Source of the DNA: a virus
Strand: one strand, 5' to 3'
Length of the DNA stretch: 44,799 bases
Virus record (IMG/VR): IMGVR_UViG_3300047495_000021
Coordinates: 1-44,799 of that record
Positions 22,696 to 31,936 of the stretch are shown one piece after another (the stretch's first letter is position 1; every line of letters starts with the position of its first letter). The position numbers were made by a program, and so were the translations under genes. Under the pieces are notes generated by a model that did no database searches, had not been told where the DNA came from, and saw nothing but the letters and a program-made list of their open reading frames with translations.

Positions 22696-24662
22696 TGAGT
22701 ATTCTTGATACCTTTACGATACTTTTTAATTCTAACGTTGATCAAGTGCGCGAGGGCGAGGAAGAAGCCACTACAGCGGGCAAAAAACTTGCCAGCGAGT
22801 TAGAGGCTACCGGCCATAAAGGCGCTGCGGCAGCGCATGAAATCACAGAAGCAAATAGCAAACTTGCGAAAAGCTTTGATGTAATCAAAGAACACGCAGG
22901 GGAAATGGCTTCGCGGCTTATTGAACATGCGTTAGAAGTCGCCGCTGCATTTCAAGCATTGTTTGCAGTTGAAAAAATTGTCGATAATTTTTTCGAGACT
23001 TCCGAAGCTTCCGACCAATTAGGCGAGCGTGCCAAATCGCTTGGCGTTAATGTTGAACAATTAGACGCTTGGGGCAACGCTGCAAAACGTGTAGGCGGAT
23101 CGGCGGAAGCATTTGGCGAAAGCCTGATAAACGTTAATCGCCAGATGGCGCGAATGGAGGCAACTGGAAAAAGCCGTATATTGCCATTTTTTGAAGAATT
23201 AGGCGTATCCATGACGGATGCGCAAGGGCATGAAAAAGATTTGTTTGCGCTGTTGCCTGAATTGGCAAAAGCAACAGAAGGCAAGTCAAAGCAAGAAAGC
23301 GCTGGCGCGCTTCGCGGGATCGGTTTTGACGAAGGCACGATCCGTCTTTTACAGCGCGGCGGCAAAGAAATTGATGAATTAATTTCGCGTCAAAAAATGC
23401 TTGGCCTTGTGACTGCCGAAGATGCAGAAACCGCCGAACGTTTTAATATCGAATGGGATGACATTAAACAGATTTTTCATTCGCTTACGGTTGAAGCTGA
23501 TACTTACTTATTGCCAACGCTGCAAACGCTTCTAACTTATGTCGAAGAATTTGTAGAATTTTTACGCGACCACAAAGATTTAGTAGTAGGTTTTTTTATC
23601 GCGTTAGGCGCTGCGGCATTATATGCGGCTACCGCTTTTGGTTTGCTTGATTTTGCTCTCGCGATATTTAGCCCGATAACGCTTATCGTTGCCGCTGTTG
23701 CTGGCGTAATCGCGGCGTTTGCCTTGCTTTATGAAGATATTATGGTTTACTCGCGCGGCGGTAAATCAGCTATTGGGGAATTAGCGAAACGGTTTCCGCT
23801 AGTAGCCGAAGCCATTAAATTCATTTCTACAGCCGTTAAAGAATTGCGCGAAATTGCCGACGAAAGTTTTGCGGCGATACGGGAATGGATTGACAGAATA
23901 CCGGAAGGATTTCGGCAATGGGAACACATAATCAGCGAAGCAACGGAAAGCTGGCTTCCTGATCTTATGCGAGGTATGGGCGGCATCGGCAAGCGCATTG
24001 AATTAGATTTGCACGATATAGAAAAACGGTTTGCTAAAACTTTTGGCGATGCAATTCCTGGCACATTTCAAGCTTTTGTTGACACCATCAAAGCTATTTT
24101 GCATCTGTTTTCTGATCTTTTCGTTGATCCTATAAACGCTATAAATAATTTTGACAAAGCAATTGACAAAATACTAGAGCATCTAGAAAAGCGATTTTCT
24201 ATCGTGCATCGTATTGCGGAAGATATGCGCGACTTAGGTTCGGCGCTTAATTGGATTGCAACAAAAACAGGCGCGGCTGATTTTAGCAAACCTAAAACTA
24301 AAGAAGAAATAAAAGAAGAAAGAATAGCGCAAAAGGAAAAAGAGGCGGATGACAACCGCGAACGTAAGCAATGGGCGGACTGGGCAAAGGGTGGAGCTGT
24401 TCCGGGCAAGCCTGGGGCTGTTCCTAGCCTTCCTGCGGCCCAAGCCATGATAGCCGCTACCCAAGCCCCTATCATGGCTCAAACAACCGCTAGCCTGGGC
24501 GCTGGCGGCACGGTAAACCACAACACGGTAAGTGTTGGCCCCACGACGATCAACGCCACCACAAACGACCCGGCTGGCATAGCGGCTGCGGTAGACAACC
24601 ACATGCGTGAGCATGTCAGTAACGCGCTTAACCAAATGATGGCGGATGGAGTAAGCCACTAA
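22695..24662 (+). CDS. Tape measure protein
   Basis: 655 residues, setting tail length. Long helices with heptads near the N-terminus, a hydrophobic pair in the middle (VVGFFIALGAAALYAATAFG and FSPITLIVAAVAGVIAAFAL, about 295-350), further helices, then a Gly/Ala/Pro-rich C-terminus. Start overlaps the frameshift product's stop (TAATG). At about 0.15 nm per residue the tail would be near 95-100 nm, but that is a rule of thumb. Confidence 0.88.
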   Translation: MSILDTFTILFNSNVDQVREGEEEATTAGKKLASELEATGHKGAAAAHEITEANSKLAKSFDVIKEHAGEMASRLIEHALEVAAAFQALFAVEKIVDNFFETSEASDQLGERAKSLGVNVEQLDAWGNAAKRVGGSAEAFGESLINVNRQMARMEATGKSRILPFFEELGVSMTDAQGHEKDLFALLPELAKATEGKSKQESAGALRGIGFDEGTIRLLQRGGKEIDELISRQKMLGLVTAEDAETAERFNIEWDDIKQIFHSLTVEADTYLLPTLQTLLTYVEEFVEFLRDHKDLVVGFFIALGAAALYAATAFGLLDFALAIFSPITLIVAAVAGVIAAFALLYEDIMVYSRGGKSAIGELAKRFPLVAEAIKFISTAVKELREIADESFAAIREWIDRIPEGFRQWEHIISEATESWLPDLMRGMGGIGKRIELDLHDIEKRFAKTFGDAIPGTFQAFVDTIKAILHLFSDLFVDPINAINNFDKAIDKILEHLEKRFSIVHRIAEDMRDLGSALNWIATKTGAADFSKPKTKEEIKEERIAQKEKEADDNRERKQWADWAKGGAVPGKPGAVPSLPAAQAMIAATQAPIMAQTTASLGAGGTVNHNTVSVGPTTINATTNDPAGIAAAVDNHMREHVSNALNQMMADGVSH

Positions 24663-24664
24663 AA

Positions 24665-25216
24665 ATGTCTTATTCTCAAAGCAGCCAAACACAAGATGTT
24701 GTGGGCATATACGATAGCAATTTTAATCAATTGTTTATCGGTGCGCGGCCTATGAAAGCCAGGATTGAGCGCAAAGCTAAATTGATGAAGCAGCCAATCG
24801 AAAGCGGCGGCACAATTGAAGATTTTCGCGTAATCGAACCGATTAAAATAACCATGGAAGTTGTTTTAAACGCGGCAACGTATCAGGATGATTATTACCA
24901 GCTTTCGCAAGTTTTTGAAGGTAGCAACCTTTTAAACATTCAAACCAAAGTCACGTTATTTCCGAATATGGCGCTAGATGGCATTCCGCACGAAGAAAGC
25001 CCTGCGCATTTCGACACTATAAAAATGACTTTGAGTTTTGAAGAAGCGCGAATAGTTACAACGTCATCCTCGCCATTGCCACAAAGCGCGGTCACAAAAA
25101 GTAATGGTAACATCAGCGGCACGCCAGCCAGCCAAACGCAGACAAATCAAGCCAAAGCAACTGCGCAAAATTCCAGTTTTGGCTATAACCTTGGGCATCG
25201 CGCGGGATTGTTTTGA
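24665..25216 (+). CDS. Tail/baseplate protein, Dit-N-like (183 aa)
   Basis: 183 residues: DVVGIYDSNFNQLFIGARPM, then KARIERKAKLMKQPIESGGT, IEDFRVIEPIKITMEVVLNA. This is the pattern of Dit-like N-terminal domains and of the baseplate proteins that follow the tape measure in DUF3383-type phages. The C-terminal 50 residues are Ser/Gln/Asn-rich and probably disordered. ATGA-type overlap with the next gene. Confidence 0.68.
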   Translation: MSYSQSSQTQDVVGIYDSNFNQLFIGARPMKARIERKAKLMKQPIESGGTIEDFRVIEPIKITMEVVLNAATYQDDYYQLSQVFEGSNLLNIQTKVTLFPNMALDGIPHEESPAHFDTIKMTLSFEEARIVTTSSSPLPQSAVTKSNGNISGTPASQTQTNQAKATAQNSSFGYNLGHRAGLF

Positions 25217-25572
25217 TGCAAACTTTGTCGCTTAGTAATGTGCCAAATCAAAGTTTTAGCACAACGCTAGACGGCAACCGCTATGATTTCACTATTTTTC
25301 AAGCTAATGGTGTAATGTGTTTTAATGTAAATATAAATGAAATCGACACAGCAGATGGCTTTCGTATTACAACAGACGAATTTTTGATACCGCCAGCTTA
25401 CGCGCAAGGCGGTGGCAATTTTTTGTTGCTTACGCTCAACGATGCGCTGCCAGATTTTAACCAATTTGGAATAACCCAAACCTTAATATATCTTTCAGTT
25501 GATGAAATTAATGCAGCCATTGCTAGCACGCCAGCCGTTGCGCAACCATTTACCCCATATGCTCTTGCATGA
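25216..25572 (+). CDS. Baseplate plug-like protein (DUF6983 type)
   Basis: 118 residues from the ATG at 25216. LSNVPNQSFSTTLDGNRYDF and a second half rich in strands (LNDALPDFNQFGITQTLIYL, SVDEINAAIAS). The opening with PNQSFSTTLDGxRYD is typical of the family called baseplate plug in small myophages. Its start overlaps the previous stop and its stop overlaps the next start. Confidence 0.75.
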   Translation: MQTLSLSNVPNQSFSTTLDGNRYDFTIFQANGVMCFNVNINEIDTADGFRITTDEFLIPPAYAQGGGNFLLLTLNDALPDFNQFGITQTLIYLSVDEINAAIASTPAVAQPFTPYALA

Positions 25573-26426
25573 GCGGCAACGTTGCATCAGCCGGTCAAAC
25601 TACAGCGTTTGACGATAGATTACTTTCGGTGCAAATCGCGGTAAACGGGCAATTGCTGACATTCAATCAGGATTTTTGGATAACTGTTAAAGGCGAGAAA
25701 TTCGCTAACGCTTTAGAAAATACGTGTCACATTGAAATTGCGAATTTGAATACAGCGCATCGCAATTTTATTTTAACAGAAACGTCGCCTTTCAATTCGT
25801 TACGCGTTCCAAAGGTTTGCAGCGTATTTGCCGGGCGTGTATCAACCGGAATGTTTCTCGTTTATACTGGCGACGTGATGACTTCCAGAATTTCACAACC
25901 GCCTGATATTAAAATTGGTTTAAAATGCGGAACGTGCCATTTTAAAAAAGGAAGCGTTGGGCGTAGAACCGGCGGCAAATCGGCCAAGCTTTCGACACTG
26001 GCGAACGGCGTTGCTGGTAATTTAGGGTTATCTTTACGCATGGAAAGCCCAGATATGAATGTGGGCAATTATGCCTACAGTGGCAACGCATTAAATGAAG
26101 TCGATTTGCTTGGTAAATCTGGCAATTGCCTTGCTTACGTTGATGATCAACAATTGATTTTAAAGCCTATTTCGGCAGCGCTTTCGGGTTCTGTTTTGAA
26201 TTTGAGTGAACAAACTGGCATGATCGGATTACCAGAAATTACTGATAAAGGCTTAAAAGTAAAATTTCTTTACGATAGCAGTGTAAAACTTGGTGGCGCA
26301 ATCGTAATTACTAGCGTATTAAATCCAGCCGCCAACGGCAAATTTGTGATTTACAAATTGCGGTTTGATCTTGCTAGCCGTGAAAATCCGTTCCATTACG
26401 AAGCGGAATGCCTTAAGGCTGCGTGA
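25569..26426 (+). CDS. Baseplate hub protein (gp44/gpD-like)
   Basis: 285 residues. Opens with strand-rich LLSVQIAVNGQLLTFNQDFW and ENTCHIEIANLNTAHRNFIL, followed by FAGRVSTGMFLVYTGDVMTS, the tail-hub fold of gpD/gp44/T4 gp27 type. The C-terminal GLKVKFLYDSSVKLGGAIVI and KLRFDLASRENPFHYEAECL fits too. It should form the trimeric hub on which the spike sits. Overlaps on both sides. Confidence 0.78.
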   Translation: MSGNVASAGQTTAFDDRLLSVQIAVNGQLLTFNQDFWITVKGEKFANALENTCHIEIANLNTAHRNFILTETSPFNSLRVPKVCSVFAGRVSTGMFLVYTGDVMTSRISQPPDIKIGLKCGTCHFKKGSVGRRTGGKSAKLSTLANGVAGNLGLSLRMESPDMNVGNYAYSGNALNEVDLLGKSGNCLAYVDDQQLILKPISAALSGSVLNLSEQTGMIGLPEITDKGLKVKFLYDSSVKLGGAIVITSVLNPAANGKFVIYKLRFDLASRENPFHYEAECLKAA

Positions 26427-27082
26427 TGACTTCGCCCCCAGCGCAACAGGCACAGCCGCCTAGCTATAGCTTTCCCAATGACAGCACATTGGGCGGCTTA
26501 ATAAATCAACTAAAGGATTACATTAACAAAAACACTGATGATATGTTACCTGCAACAATTGTTTCATATGACCGTGTAAACAACGTTGCAACTGTGCAGC
26601 CATCTATCCACATGGTTACAACTGACAATTTAGTTGTTGGTCGCGCGGCATTGGCAACTGTGCAAGTGCTAGCACTTGGCGGCGGCGGTTTTGTTGTCAA
26701 TTTTCCTTTAGTAGCAGGTTCGCGTGGCTGGATTAAAGCAAGTGACCGTGACATAAGCCTTTACTTGCAAAGCGGCACAGCCAGCGCGCCTAATACGCAG
26801 CGGTTGCATTCTTTTTCGGATGGGCTTTTCATACCAGATGCGACCAATGGTTTTACTATTTCGGAAGAAGATAGCGCAAATATGGTCATTCAAAGCTTTG
26901 ATGGAACGCAAAAAATTTCGATCGGTGGCAATCAAATAACAGTTGCCGCGCCGACAATAAATTTGAATGGGGAAACTGTTAACGTAAACGGAACGCTTGT
27001 GATCAACGAAAAGCTGTATATTGCGCACGTGCATATTGATGGCGGCGGCGAAGGTGATAGCGGGCCGGTGTTGAATGAATAA
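26426..27082 (+). CDS. Baseplate spike (Gp138 N-terminal domain, gpV-like)
   Basis: 218 residues from the ATG at 26426. N-terminal OB-fold: MLPATIVSYDRVNNVATVQP, then FPLVAGSRGWIKASDRDISL. C-terminal half is a narrow beta-helix (ISIGGNQITVAAPTINLNGE, TVNVNGTLVINEKLYI) ending AHVHIDGGGEGDSGP. The HVH in the tip matches the HxH iron-binding tip of P2 gpV-type membrane-piercing spikes. Lies right after the hub as expected. Confidence 0.85.
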   Translation: MTSPPAQQAQPPSYSFPNDSTLGGLINQLKDYINKNTDDMLPATIVSYDRVNNVATVQPSIHMVTTDNLVVGRAALATVQVLALGGGGFVVNFPLVAGSRGWIKASDRDISLYLQSGTASAPNTQRLHSFSDGLFIPDATNGFTISEEDSANMVIQSFDGTQKISIGGNQITVAAPTINLNGETVNVNGTLVINEKLYIAHVHIDGGGEGDSGPVLNE

Positions 27083-27446
27083 TATCAGTTTTGCTTTAAA
27101 CGCCAACGGTGATATGTATATCGGGCCGGATGGTAATTTAGCGATGGTAACAGGCGTTGCCGCAGTGCAGCAAGATTGCTTGTGCAAAATGCGCGCGCAA
27201 CAAGGTGAAATGATTTATCAGCCGCTAGATGGTTTGCCATATTTAACGGACGTTTGGTTGCAAAAAAATTTGGCAAAATGGCAAGCGGTTGCACGTCAAC
27301 AACTTTTGGCTGTGCCCGGTGTCATCATGGTCCCGTCTATTTCATTTGCATTGGTTGAGGATATTTTGACATATACGGCTGAAATTCAAACCGTTTACAG
27401 CCAAGCGATCACGATAACCGGCAACATTAGTGGGCCATTAACATGA
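27075..27446 (+). CDS. Baseplate wedge protein (gp25/W-like)
   Basis: 123 residues: DMYIGPDGNLAMVTGVAAVQ, QDCLCKMRAQQGEMIYQPLD, and LYSQ-type C-terminus (YTAEIQTVYSQAITITGNIS). This is the small lysozyme-like-fold wedge protein that precedes gpJ in most myophages. Overlaps the spike and J genes. Confidence 0.82.
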   Translation: MNNISFALNANGDMYIGPDGNLAMVTGVAAVQQDCLCKMRAQQGEMIYQPLDGLPYLTDVWLQKNLAKWQAVARQQLLAVPGVIMVPSISFALVEDILTYTAEIQTVYSQAITITGNISGPLT

Positions 27447-28666
27447 GTGATACGCTTTATACCTATATTGAAACAACTGGCGTAATTGTTCCTGACACGT
27501 CAACTTTGTTAACCGAAGTGCAAAGTGAATTTACAGGATCATTCGGCGCTGGATTGAATACTGATAGCAGCACGCCGCAAGGTAAAGTAATTTCAGCCGA
27601 AACAACGGCGCGAAGTAATTTACTGCAAAATAATGCTGCGTTAGCAAACCAAATCAATCCAAATTTTTCGGAAGGCGTATTTTTAGACGCGGTTTGCGCG
27701 CTTACTGGCCTATTGCGCGAAGCTGACACTTACACCGTAGTTGAAAACGTGCTGTTGCAAGGCGTGCCAGGAACGCCAGTGCCCGCAGGATCAGCGGCGG
27801 CGACGGAAATAGGCGATTTGTTTACGCTTACCGCAGCCGTTGAATTGGAATTGTCTAGCGGCACGGGGCAAGCGTTTGGGACGTTCATGGCGGTTGCCCC
27901 TGGCCCGATCCCATGCGGCGAAGCTGGCGCTGGCTTAGTAAACGTTGAAACAGACGTGCTAGGATGGGAAACCGTTAGCAATGCGGGCGCTGCTACAGCA
28001 ATCGGCACGCTACAACAAAACGATGGCCCGTTGCGTATTCTTCGGCGGAAAACACTTGCCTTGCAAGGCGTGTCGCTAATGGAAGCGATTTTATCTAGCA
28101 TTAACAATTTAAATGGCGTAATTGGAAGCCAAGGGCTAGAGAATGTTCAATCTACAACGCAAACAATTAGCACGATTGTTATGGAGGCAAAATCTATTTG
28201 GGTTTGCGTCGATGGTGGCGCGCAAGCTGATATTGCGACCGTGTTGCTACAGCAAAAAAGCGGCGGTTGTGATTGGAACGGCGCGCAATCTGTAAGCGTA
28301 GTTGAACCTTCAAGCGGGCAAACTTATACAGTTTTGTATGACATTCCTACGCAAGTGCCGGTTCTGGCGCAATTTATCGTAAAACAGGGCATGTATGTTG
28401 GAAATCTGTTTACTGATATACCAAACGCAGCGGTTGCTTTTGGTTTAAATAAAGTTGACGGTTTTACAGGGTTCGTTGTAGGTGAAAGCGCGTCACCATT
28501 TGAATTGGCCGCAGCGGTGCAACAGCAATGCCCTGGTATATATATCCGCGCTGTAAATTTGTCGCTTGTCGGCGGATCGTATGCGCCAACGGAATTGGCG
28601 ATGGCAATTAATCAAAAAGCCGTTTTTAGTAGCGGTGGCTCAATTGATGTAGAAGTCATTACATGA
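27443..28666 (+). CDS. Baseplate J-like protein
   Basis: 407 residues. Family signature regions: PDTSTLLTEVQSEFTGSFGA near the N-terminus, STPQGKVISAETTARSNLLQ, the GVPGTPVPAGS turn with ATEIGDLFTLT, and QNDGPLRILRRKTLALQG. Builds the wedge together with the gp25-like and I-like proteins on either side. Confidence 0.88.
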   Translation: MSDTLYTYIETTGVIVPDTSTLLTEVQSEFTGSFGAGLNTDSSTPQGKVISAETTARSNLLQNNAALANQINPNFSEGVFLDAVCALTGLLREADTYTVVENVLLQGVPGTPVPAGSAAATEIGDLFTLTAAVELELSSGTGQAFGTFMAVAPGPIPCGEAGAGLVNVETDVLGWETVSNAGAATAIGTLQQNDGPLRILRRKTLALQGVSLMEAILSSINNLNGVIGSQGLENVQSTTQTISTIVMEAKSIWVCVDGGAQADIATVLLQQKSGGCDWNGAQSVSVVEPSSGQTYTVLYDIPTQVPVLAQFIVKQGMYVGNLFTDIPNAAVAFGLNKVDGFTGFVVGESASPFELAAAVQQQCPGIYIRAVNLSLVGGSYAPTELAMAINQKAVFSSGGSIDVEVIT

Positions 28667-29298
28667 CAACCGAAGTCACGCAAACCGGCATACGAACGTT
28701 TGATTTTTCGGTTAACCTGCTTAGCGCATTGCTATGGCAGGACAACCAAGCCGTTAATTTAACGCAACTTTTACAGTTTAAGCAAGCGTGGTATGACGAA
28801 AACCAAACCGCGTATTGGGAAAACTGGATAACAGACGTTTTTGATTTACGCTCATGCAATAATTTTGGGCTTGTAGTGTGGGCAATTATTCTCGGTTTTC
28901 CGCTTTCGGTTATTGTCGGCGGCGGTTATCAAAATCCTAACCCTTGGGGTTTTGGGCCAGATAGTGGCACGGGATCAAACGGAAATCAAAACTTTTTTAA
29001 TTCAAATTTTGGGCCATCGCAACCATATCAAATAAATTTGTCTTTAGCGCAAAAACGCATTTTATTGCAGTTGCGTTATAGACAACTTGTGTCGCGTGGC
29101 ACTGTGCCAGAAATTAACAAAATTTTAGCTGATTTACTTGTGCCGACAAATGGCCCAATGTATGTGATAGATAATCACGATATGAGCATTACGGTCATGT
29201 GTGTAAACGGCATCAATAATTTTCTTGCGTATTTGTCAACGCAATTCGATTTAATACCGCGACCGGCTGGCGTTTCAATTACGTTTGCTGTCCTGTAA
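28663..29298 (+). CDS. Baseplate protein (DUF2612, gpI-like)
   Basis: 211 residues; start overlaps the J stop. Contains LLSALLWQDNQAVNLTQLLQ, then DLRSCNNFGLVVWAIILGFP and LRYRQLVSRGTVPEINKILA, with a C-terminal YVIDNHDMSITVMCVNG. This is the DUF2612 pattern, a wedge protein that links baseplate and fibres. Confidence 0.78.
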   Translation: MTTEVTQTGIRTFDFSVNLLSALLWQDNQAVNLTQLLQFKQAWYDENQTAYWENWITDVFDLRSCNNFGLVVWAIILGFPLSVIVGGGYQNPNPWGFGPDSGTGSNGNQNFFNSNFGPSQPYQINLSLAQKRILLQLRYRQLVSRGTVPEINKILADLLVPTNGPMYVIDNHDMSITVMCVNGINNFLAYLSTQFDLIPRPAGVSITFAVL

Positions 29299-29319
29299 TA
29301 CCCACAAGGAAGTTATCAG

Positions 29320-30357
29320 ATGCAACAGCATTATTTTCTTTATCCATGGGCACAAAACGGCGACGTTACAGAAATACCGAATGCGGCTGATCCTAGCGGT
29401 TACGTGTCCTATAGCATTGGGTTTGGTATCGACTACCAGCTTGAATTGGGCACAGAAAATGCAAAAAATATCGAACGCACAAAGTTTAATGCTGCGTTGA
29501 ATGACATTACGTTAAATTTACAAGATTATCAGCAATACAGCACGCCAGAATTTATTGACACGGCAGACAATGGCGGTGCGGCGTTTGCTTATGATATTTG
29601 GGCGCGCTGCCGTTATAGCAATTCTGGCGACGCGCCTTTTGTTAATTACGTTTCGCTTGTTACAAATAATACTGAAACGCCCGGCACTGGCGAAAAATGG
29701 GCAGACGTAAATGGGCGGTTTATTGGCTGGCAAGCTTTTGGCGCTGGCACGCATACGTTTACGATGCCAGCCGGGCCAATTGAAGTCACGTTACTAGCGG
29801 CTGGTAGTGGCGGGACGGGTTGCACGTCTAGCGGCCCTAGCGCGGGCGCGTGCGGCGGTGGCGGCGGATGGGTAATTGCACGAATTGATAATAATGCGGT
29901 TGCTGCGGGTGCATTATGCACAATTTTTATTGGCAGCGGTAGCGGCGGCGCATCGGCTGGGGGTGCTTCGGCGGCGGGTGGCAATTCAACTTTTAGCGCG
30001 GGTGGCAGCGTATTATTTGGCGCGACTGGCGGCGGTGTGGCCGGTAATGCTGATACCGCTGTTAATGGCGGACGTGGCGGCGCTGGATATAGTGTAGGCG
30101 GCGCGTTTGCCGCTATTACCGGCGCGGGGGAAGATGGCTCTGACGGCTGCGCACAGCCTGTTACAAGTGCATTTAATTGGCCTGGGCGATCTGGGTCTAG
30201 CTATCTCGGTGGCGGGGTGCGCTGCGGCGAAGGCGCTAACGGTTTTCAAGGCGGGCAAAGCGGCGCAGGCGGCGCTAGCGCGTATTCTACCCCTGGGGCT
30301 TCTACGCTGATCGGCGGGGCCGGTCGCGATGGGTATTGCCTCATAAAACGCATCTAA
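29320..30357 (+). CDS. Tail fibre with Gly-rich receptor-binding domain
   Basis: 345 residues from the ATG at 29320 after AAGGAAGTTATCAG. N-terminal 110 residues are the baseplate-attachment part. From about residue 145 (AGTHTFTMPAGPIEVTLLAA) starts a Gly-rich domain with many GGG, GAGG and SGGG clusters up to the C-terminus RDGYCLIKRI. This is the common Gly-rich tail-fibre tip domain, in which polyglycine-II-like strands carry variable loops. It most likely chooses the host receptor. Confidence 0.75.
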   Translation: MQQHYFLYPWAQNGDVTEIPNAADPSGYVSYSIGFGIDYQLELGTENAKNIERTKFNAALNDITLNLQDYQQYSTPEFIDTADNGGAAFAYDIWARCRYSNSGDAPFVNYVSLVTNNTETPGTGEKWADVNGRFIGWQAFGAGTHTFTMPAGPIEVTLLAAGSGGTGCTSSGPSAGACGGGGGWVIARIDNNAVAAGALCTIFIGSGSGGASAGGASAAGGNSTFSAGGSVLFGATGGGVAGNADTAVNGGRGGAGYSVGGAFAAITGAGEDGSDGCAQPVTSAFNWPGRSGSSYLGGGVRCGEGANGFQGGQSGAGGASAYSTPGASTLIGGAGRDGYCLIKRI

Positions 30358-30420
30358 AACTTTCATGCGGCGCTTACGTTGTGGGCATGCTACAAGCAGC
30401 CGTTACAGGGCGAAATGGTC

Positions 30421-30927
30421 ATGCAAAATAAAACAATTGATGAACAATTCGCAATTGTAATAGATGCAATTCGGCAGTTTCGACATAGTGTTGAAACTAA
30501 ATTGAAGAAGGTAACAGAAAACATGGCCGCACTTGACGATGCAATTACACAGTTGCAAACCGACGAAACGGCGCTTTCTGGCGAAGTAACAACGGCGGTT
30601 AATCTATTGCAAGCGTTGTCAATTGATTTGACAAACGCAATTGCAAATCTTGCCGCTAATGGCATTTCCCAAACGCAACTTAACGAATTGAACGGCATTG
30701 ATGCCGCAATTCAACAGGCAACCGCCACGCTTACGGGCAGCGTCAACGCATCCGCGCAAGCGACGGTCACGGGTGGCGCTGATGCCACCGCTGCACCCCA
30801 GGCGAAGGTTGCCGCCGCTACGCCTGTTGTCGGCGCTGGTAGCGCTCCTACGGCAAAGGCTGGGGCTGATCCGCATGCGGGTGCGCCTGCACCCATGCCA
30901 GCAACTACGCCAGTCGCAAAGAAATAG
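30421..30927 (+). CDS. Coiled-coil tail-associated protein (168 aa)
   Basis: 168 residues from the ATG at 30421; ATG 30415 is also possible. Helical coiled coil from about 5-100 (RQFRHSVETKLKKVTENMAA, ITQLQTDETALSGEVTTAVN), then an Ala/Gly/Pro/Thr-rich tail. The TALSGEVTTAVNLLQ segment is common in phage tail-end proteins. Follows the fibre and precedes a terminator, so probably a virion or fibre accessory protein. Confidence 0.62.
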   Translation: MQNKTIDEQFAIVIDAIRQFRHSVETKLKKVTENMAALDDAITQLQTDETALSGEVTTAVNLLQALSIDLTNAIANLAANGISQTQLNELNGIDAAIQQATATLTGSVNASAQATVTGGADATAAPQAKVAAATPVVGAGSAPTAKAGADPHAGAPAPMPATTPVAKK

Positions 30928-30955
30928 GCTTTTCGCCTAGCTGTGAGTTAACTAG

Positions 30956-30985
30956 GCGGCGCTGGTAACAGTGCCGCTTTTTCTT
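30956..30985 (+). terminator. Terminator after the tail operon
   Basis: GCGGCGCTG (30956-30964) pairs with CAGTGCCGC (30969-30977), one wobble, then TTTTTCTTT. An alternative stem GCCTAG / CTAGGC at 30935-30957 overlaps its 5' arm. Confidence 0.8.
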
Positions 30986-30998
30986 TGGAGTAAATAAA

Positions 30999-31904
30999 AT
31001 GTCTGTAAATTTGCCGCCGATTTATGTCGCATCTGGCGATGCTATCAAAGGAAAAAAGAATACAGACTTTGCAGCCGCTTTGGCTGATCCTAATGTAACT
31101 GGGCCAGTGCTTCCCTGGGCATGGGATGGTGGCACCTTGTTTAACGATATGTTGGCCGCATCTGGCGATATGCCATTTATTCTTTCGCAACGGCCATGGC
31201 CTGTTCCGTCTGATGGCAGCGTGCCCACATTTCAGCTAGATGGTCGCACGGTCGCGGCCTACTGGCAACCGGCCTATTTAACGGCTTGGGAAGCTTATTC
31301 AACGGCAATGATGGCAGCGATTGCGCCCGTGCAAAATAGACTTGCCGGTATGCGGTTTTGTTTCGTTACGCCATACGGCGATAATGAAGATGGCTTGTTT
31401 GCATCTGATCCGGCAAGCGGCGACACGCGGTATGACGCGCTATTTGCTGCGCAGGGTTATACGCCAGTAGGTGCCATCGCTGCGCACACTTCGGCTTTTC
31501 TTTGGATGGCAAGCCAGCCAGAAATTGCCGACATTTCAATAAGCCTTGCACTGCTTACACCCGGCAATCAGCCGCGCGTCAATAATGCCGGGCAAGTCAC
31601 GCCAAGCGGCAACGATCAAGAAGCGCCTAATGGTATTGTGGCTGCTTTCGTTTCGGCATTTCCTGACAATGCAATTGGCATGGCATACGATGTTTATGAA
31701 GGCCAAGCGCTGCCCGATTGGTGGCAAGCAGCGGTTACGCAAACCGGCAATCTTGTCATGCAAATGCATGGCACAGCGGCAATTACAAAAGAAGTTTTCT
31801 TAGCCGCATTCAAAGCAGCCGTTGCACTCAATCCGTTGTGGATTGAAGTGCATACGTATCAAGTGCAATACTTGGCTGATGCTATTGCGGGGTTATCGAA
31901 TTGA
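30999..31904 (+). CDS. Putative TIM-barrel glycoside hydrolase-like protein (301 aa)
   Basis: 301 residues with GGAG ribosome site. The pattern PWAWDGGTLFNDML, VAAYWQPAYLTAWEAYSTAM, LAGMRFCFVTPYGDNEDGLF, VSAFPDNAIGMAYDVYEGQA and NPLWIEVHTYQVQYLADAIA resembles TIM-barrel hydrolases (beta-galactosidase or cellulase-like) encoded by many phages after the tail genes. Candidate acids are E134-D135 region (NEDG) and E in VHTY strand (WIEVH). No signal peptide. It could be a virion enzyme that degrades capsule or exopolysaccharide. Family-level call is tentative; own promoter not seen, but it follows a terminator. Confidence 0.5.
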   Translation: MSVNLPPIYVASGDAIKGKKNTDFAAALADPNVTGPVLPWAWDGGTLFNDMLAASGDMPFILSQRPWPVPSDGSVPTFQLDGRTVAAYWQPAYLTAWEAYSTAMMAAIAPVQNRLAGMRFCFVTPYGDNEDGLFASDPASGDTRYDALFAAQGYTPVGAIAAHTSAFLWMASQPEIADISISLALLTPGNQPRVNNAGQVTPSGNDQEAPNGIVAAFVSAFPDNAIGMAYDVYEGQALPDWWQAAVTQTGNLVMQMHGTAAITKEVFLAAFKAAVALNPLWIEVHTYQVQYLADAIAGLSN

Positions 31905-31927
31905 AAAAAGCCGCCCGAAAGCGGCTT
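31904..31927 (-). terminator. Terminator of the 31937 cassette
   Basis: Read leftward: AAGCCGC, loop TTTCGG, GCGGCTT, then TTTTT. Identical over 32 bases to the terminator at 2428-2459. It touches the stop codon of the rightward gene ending at 31904. Confidence 0.85.
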
Positions 31928-31936
31928 GCTCAAAGA

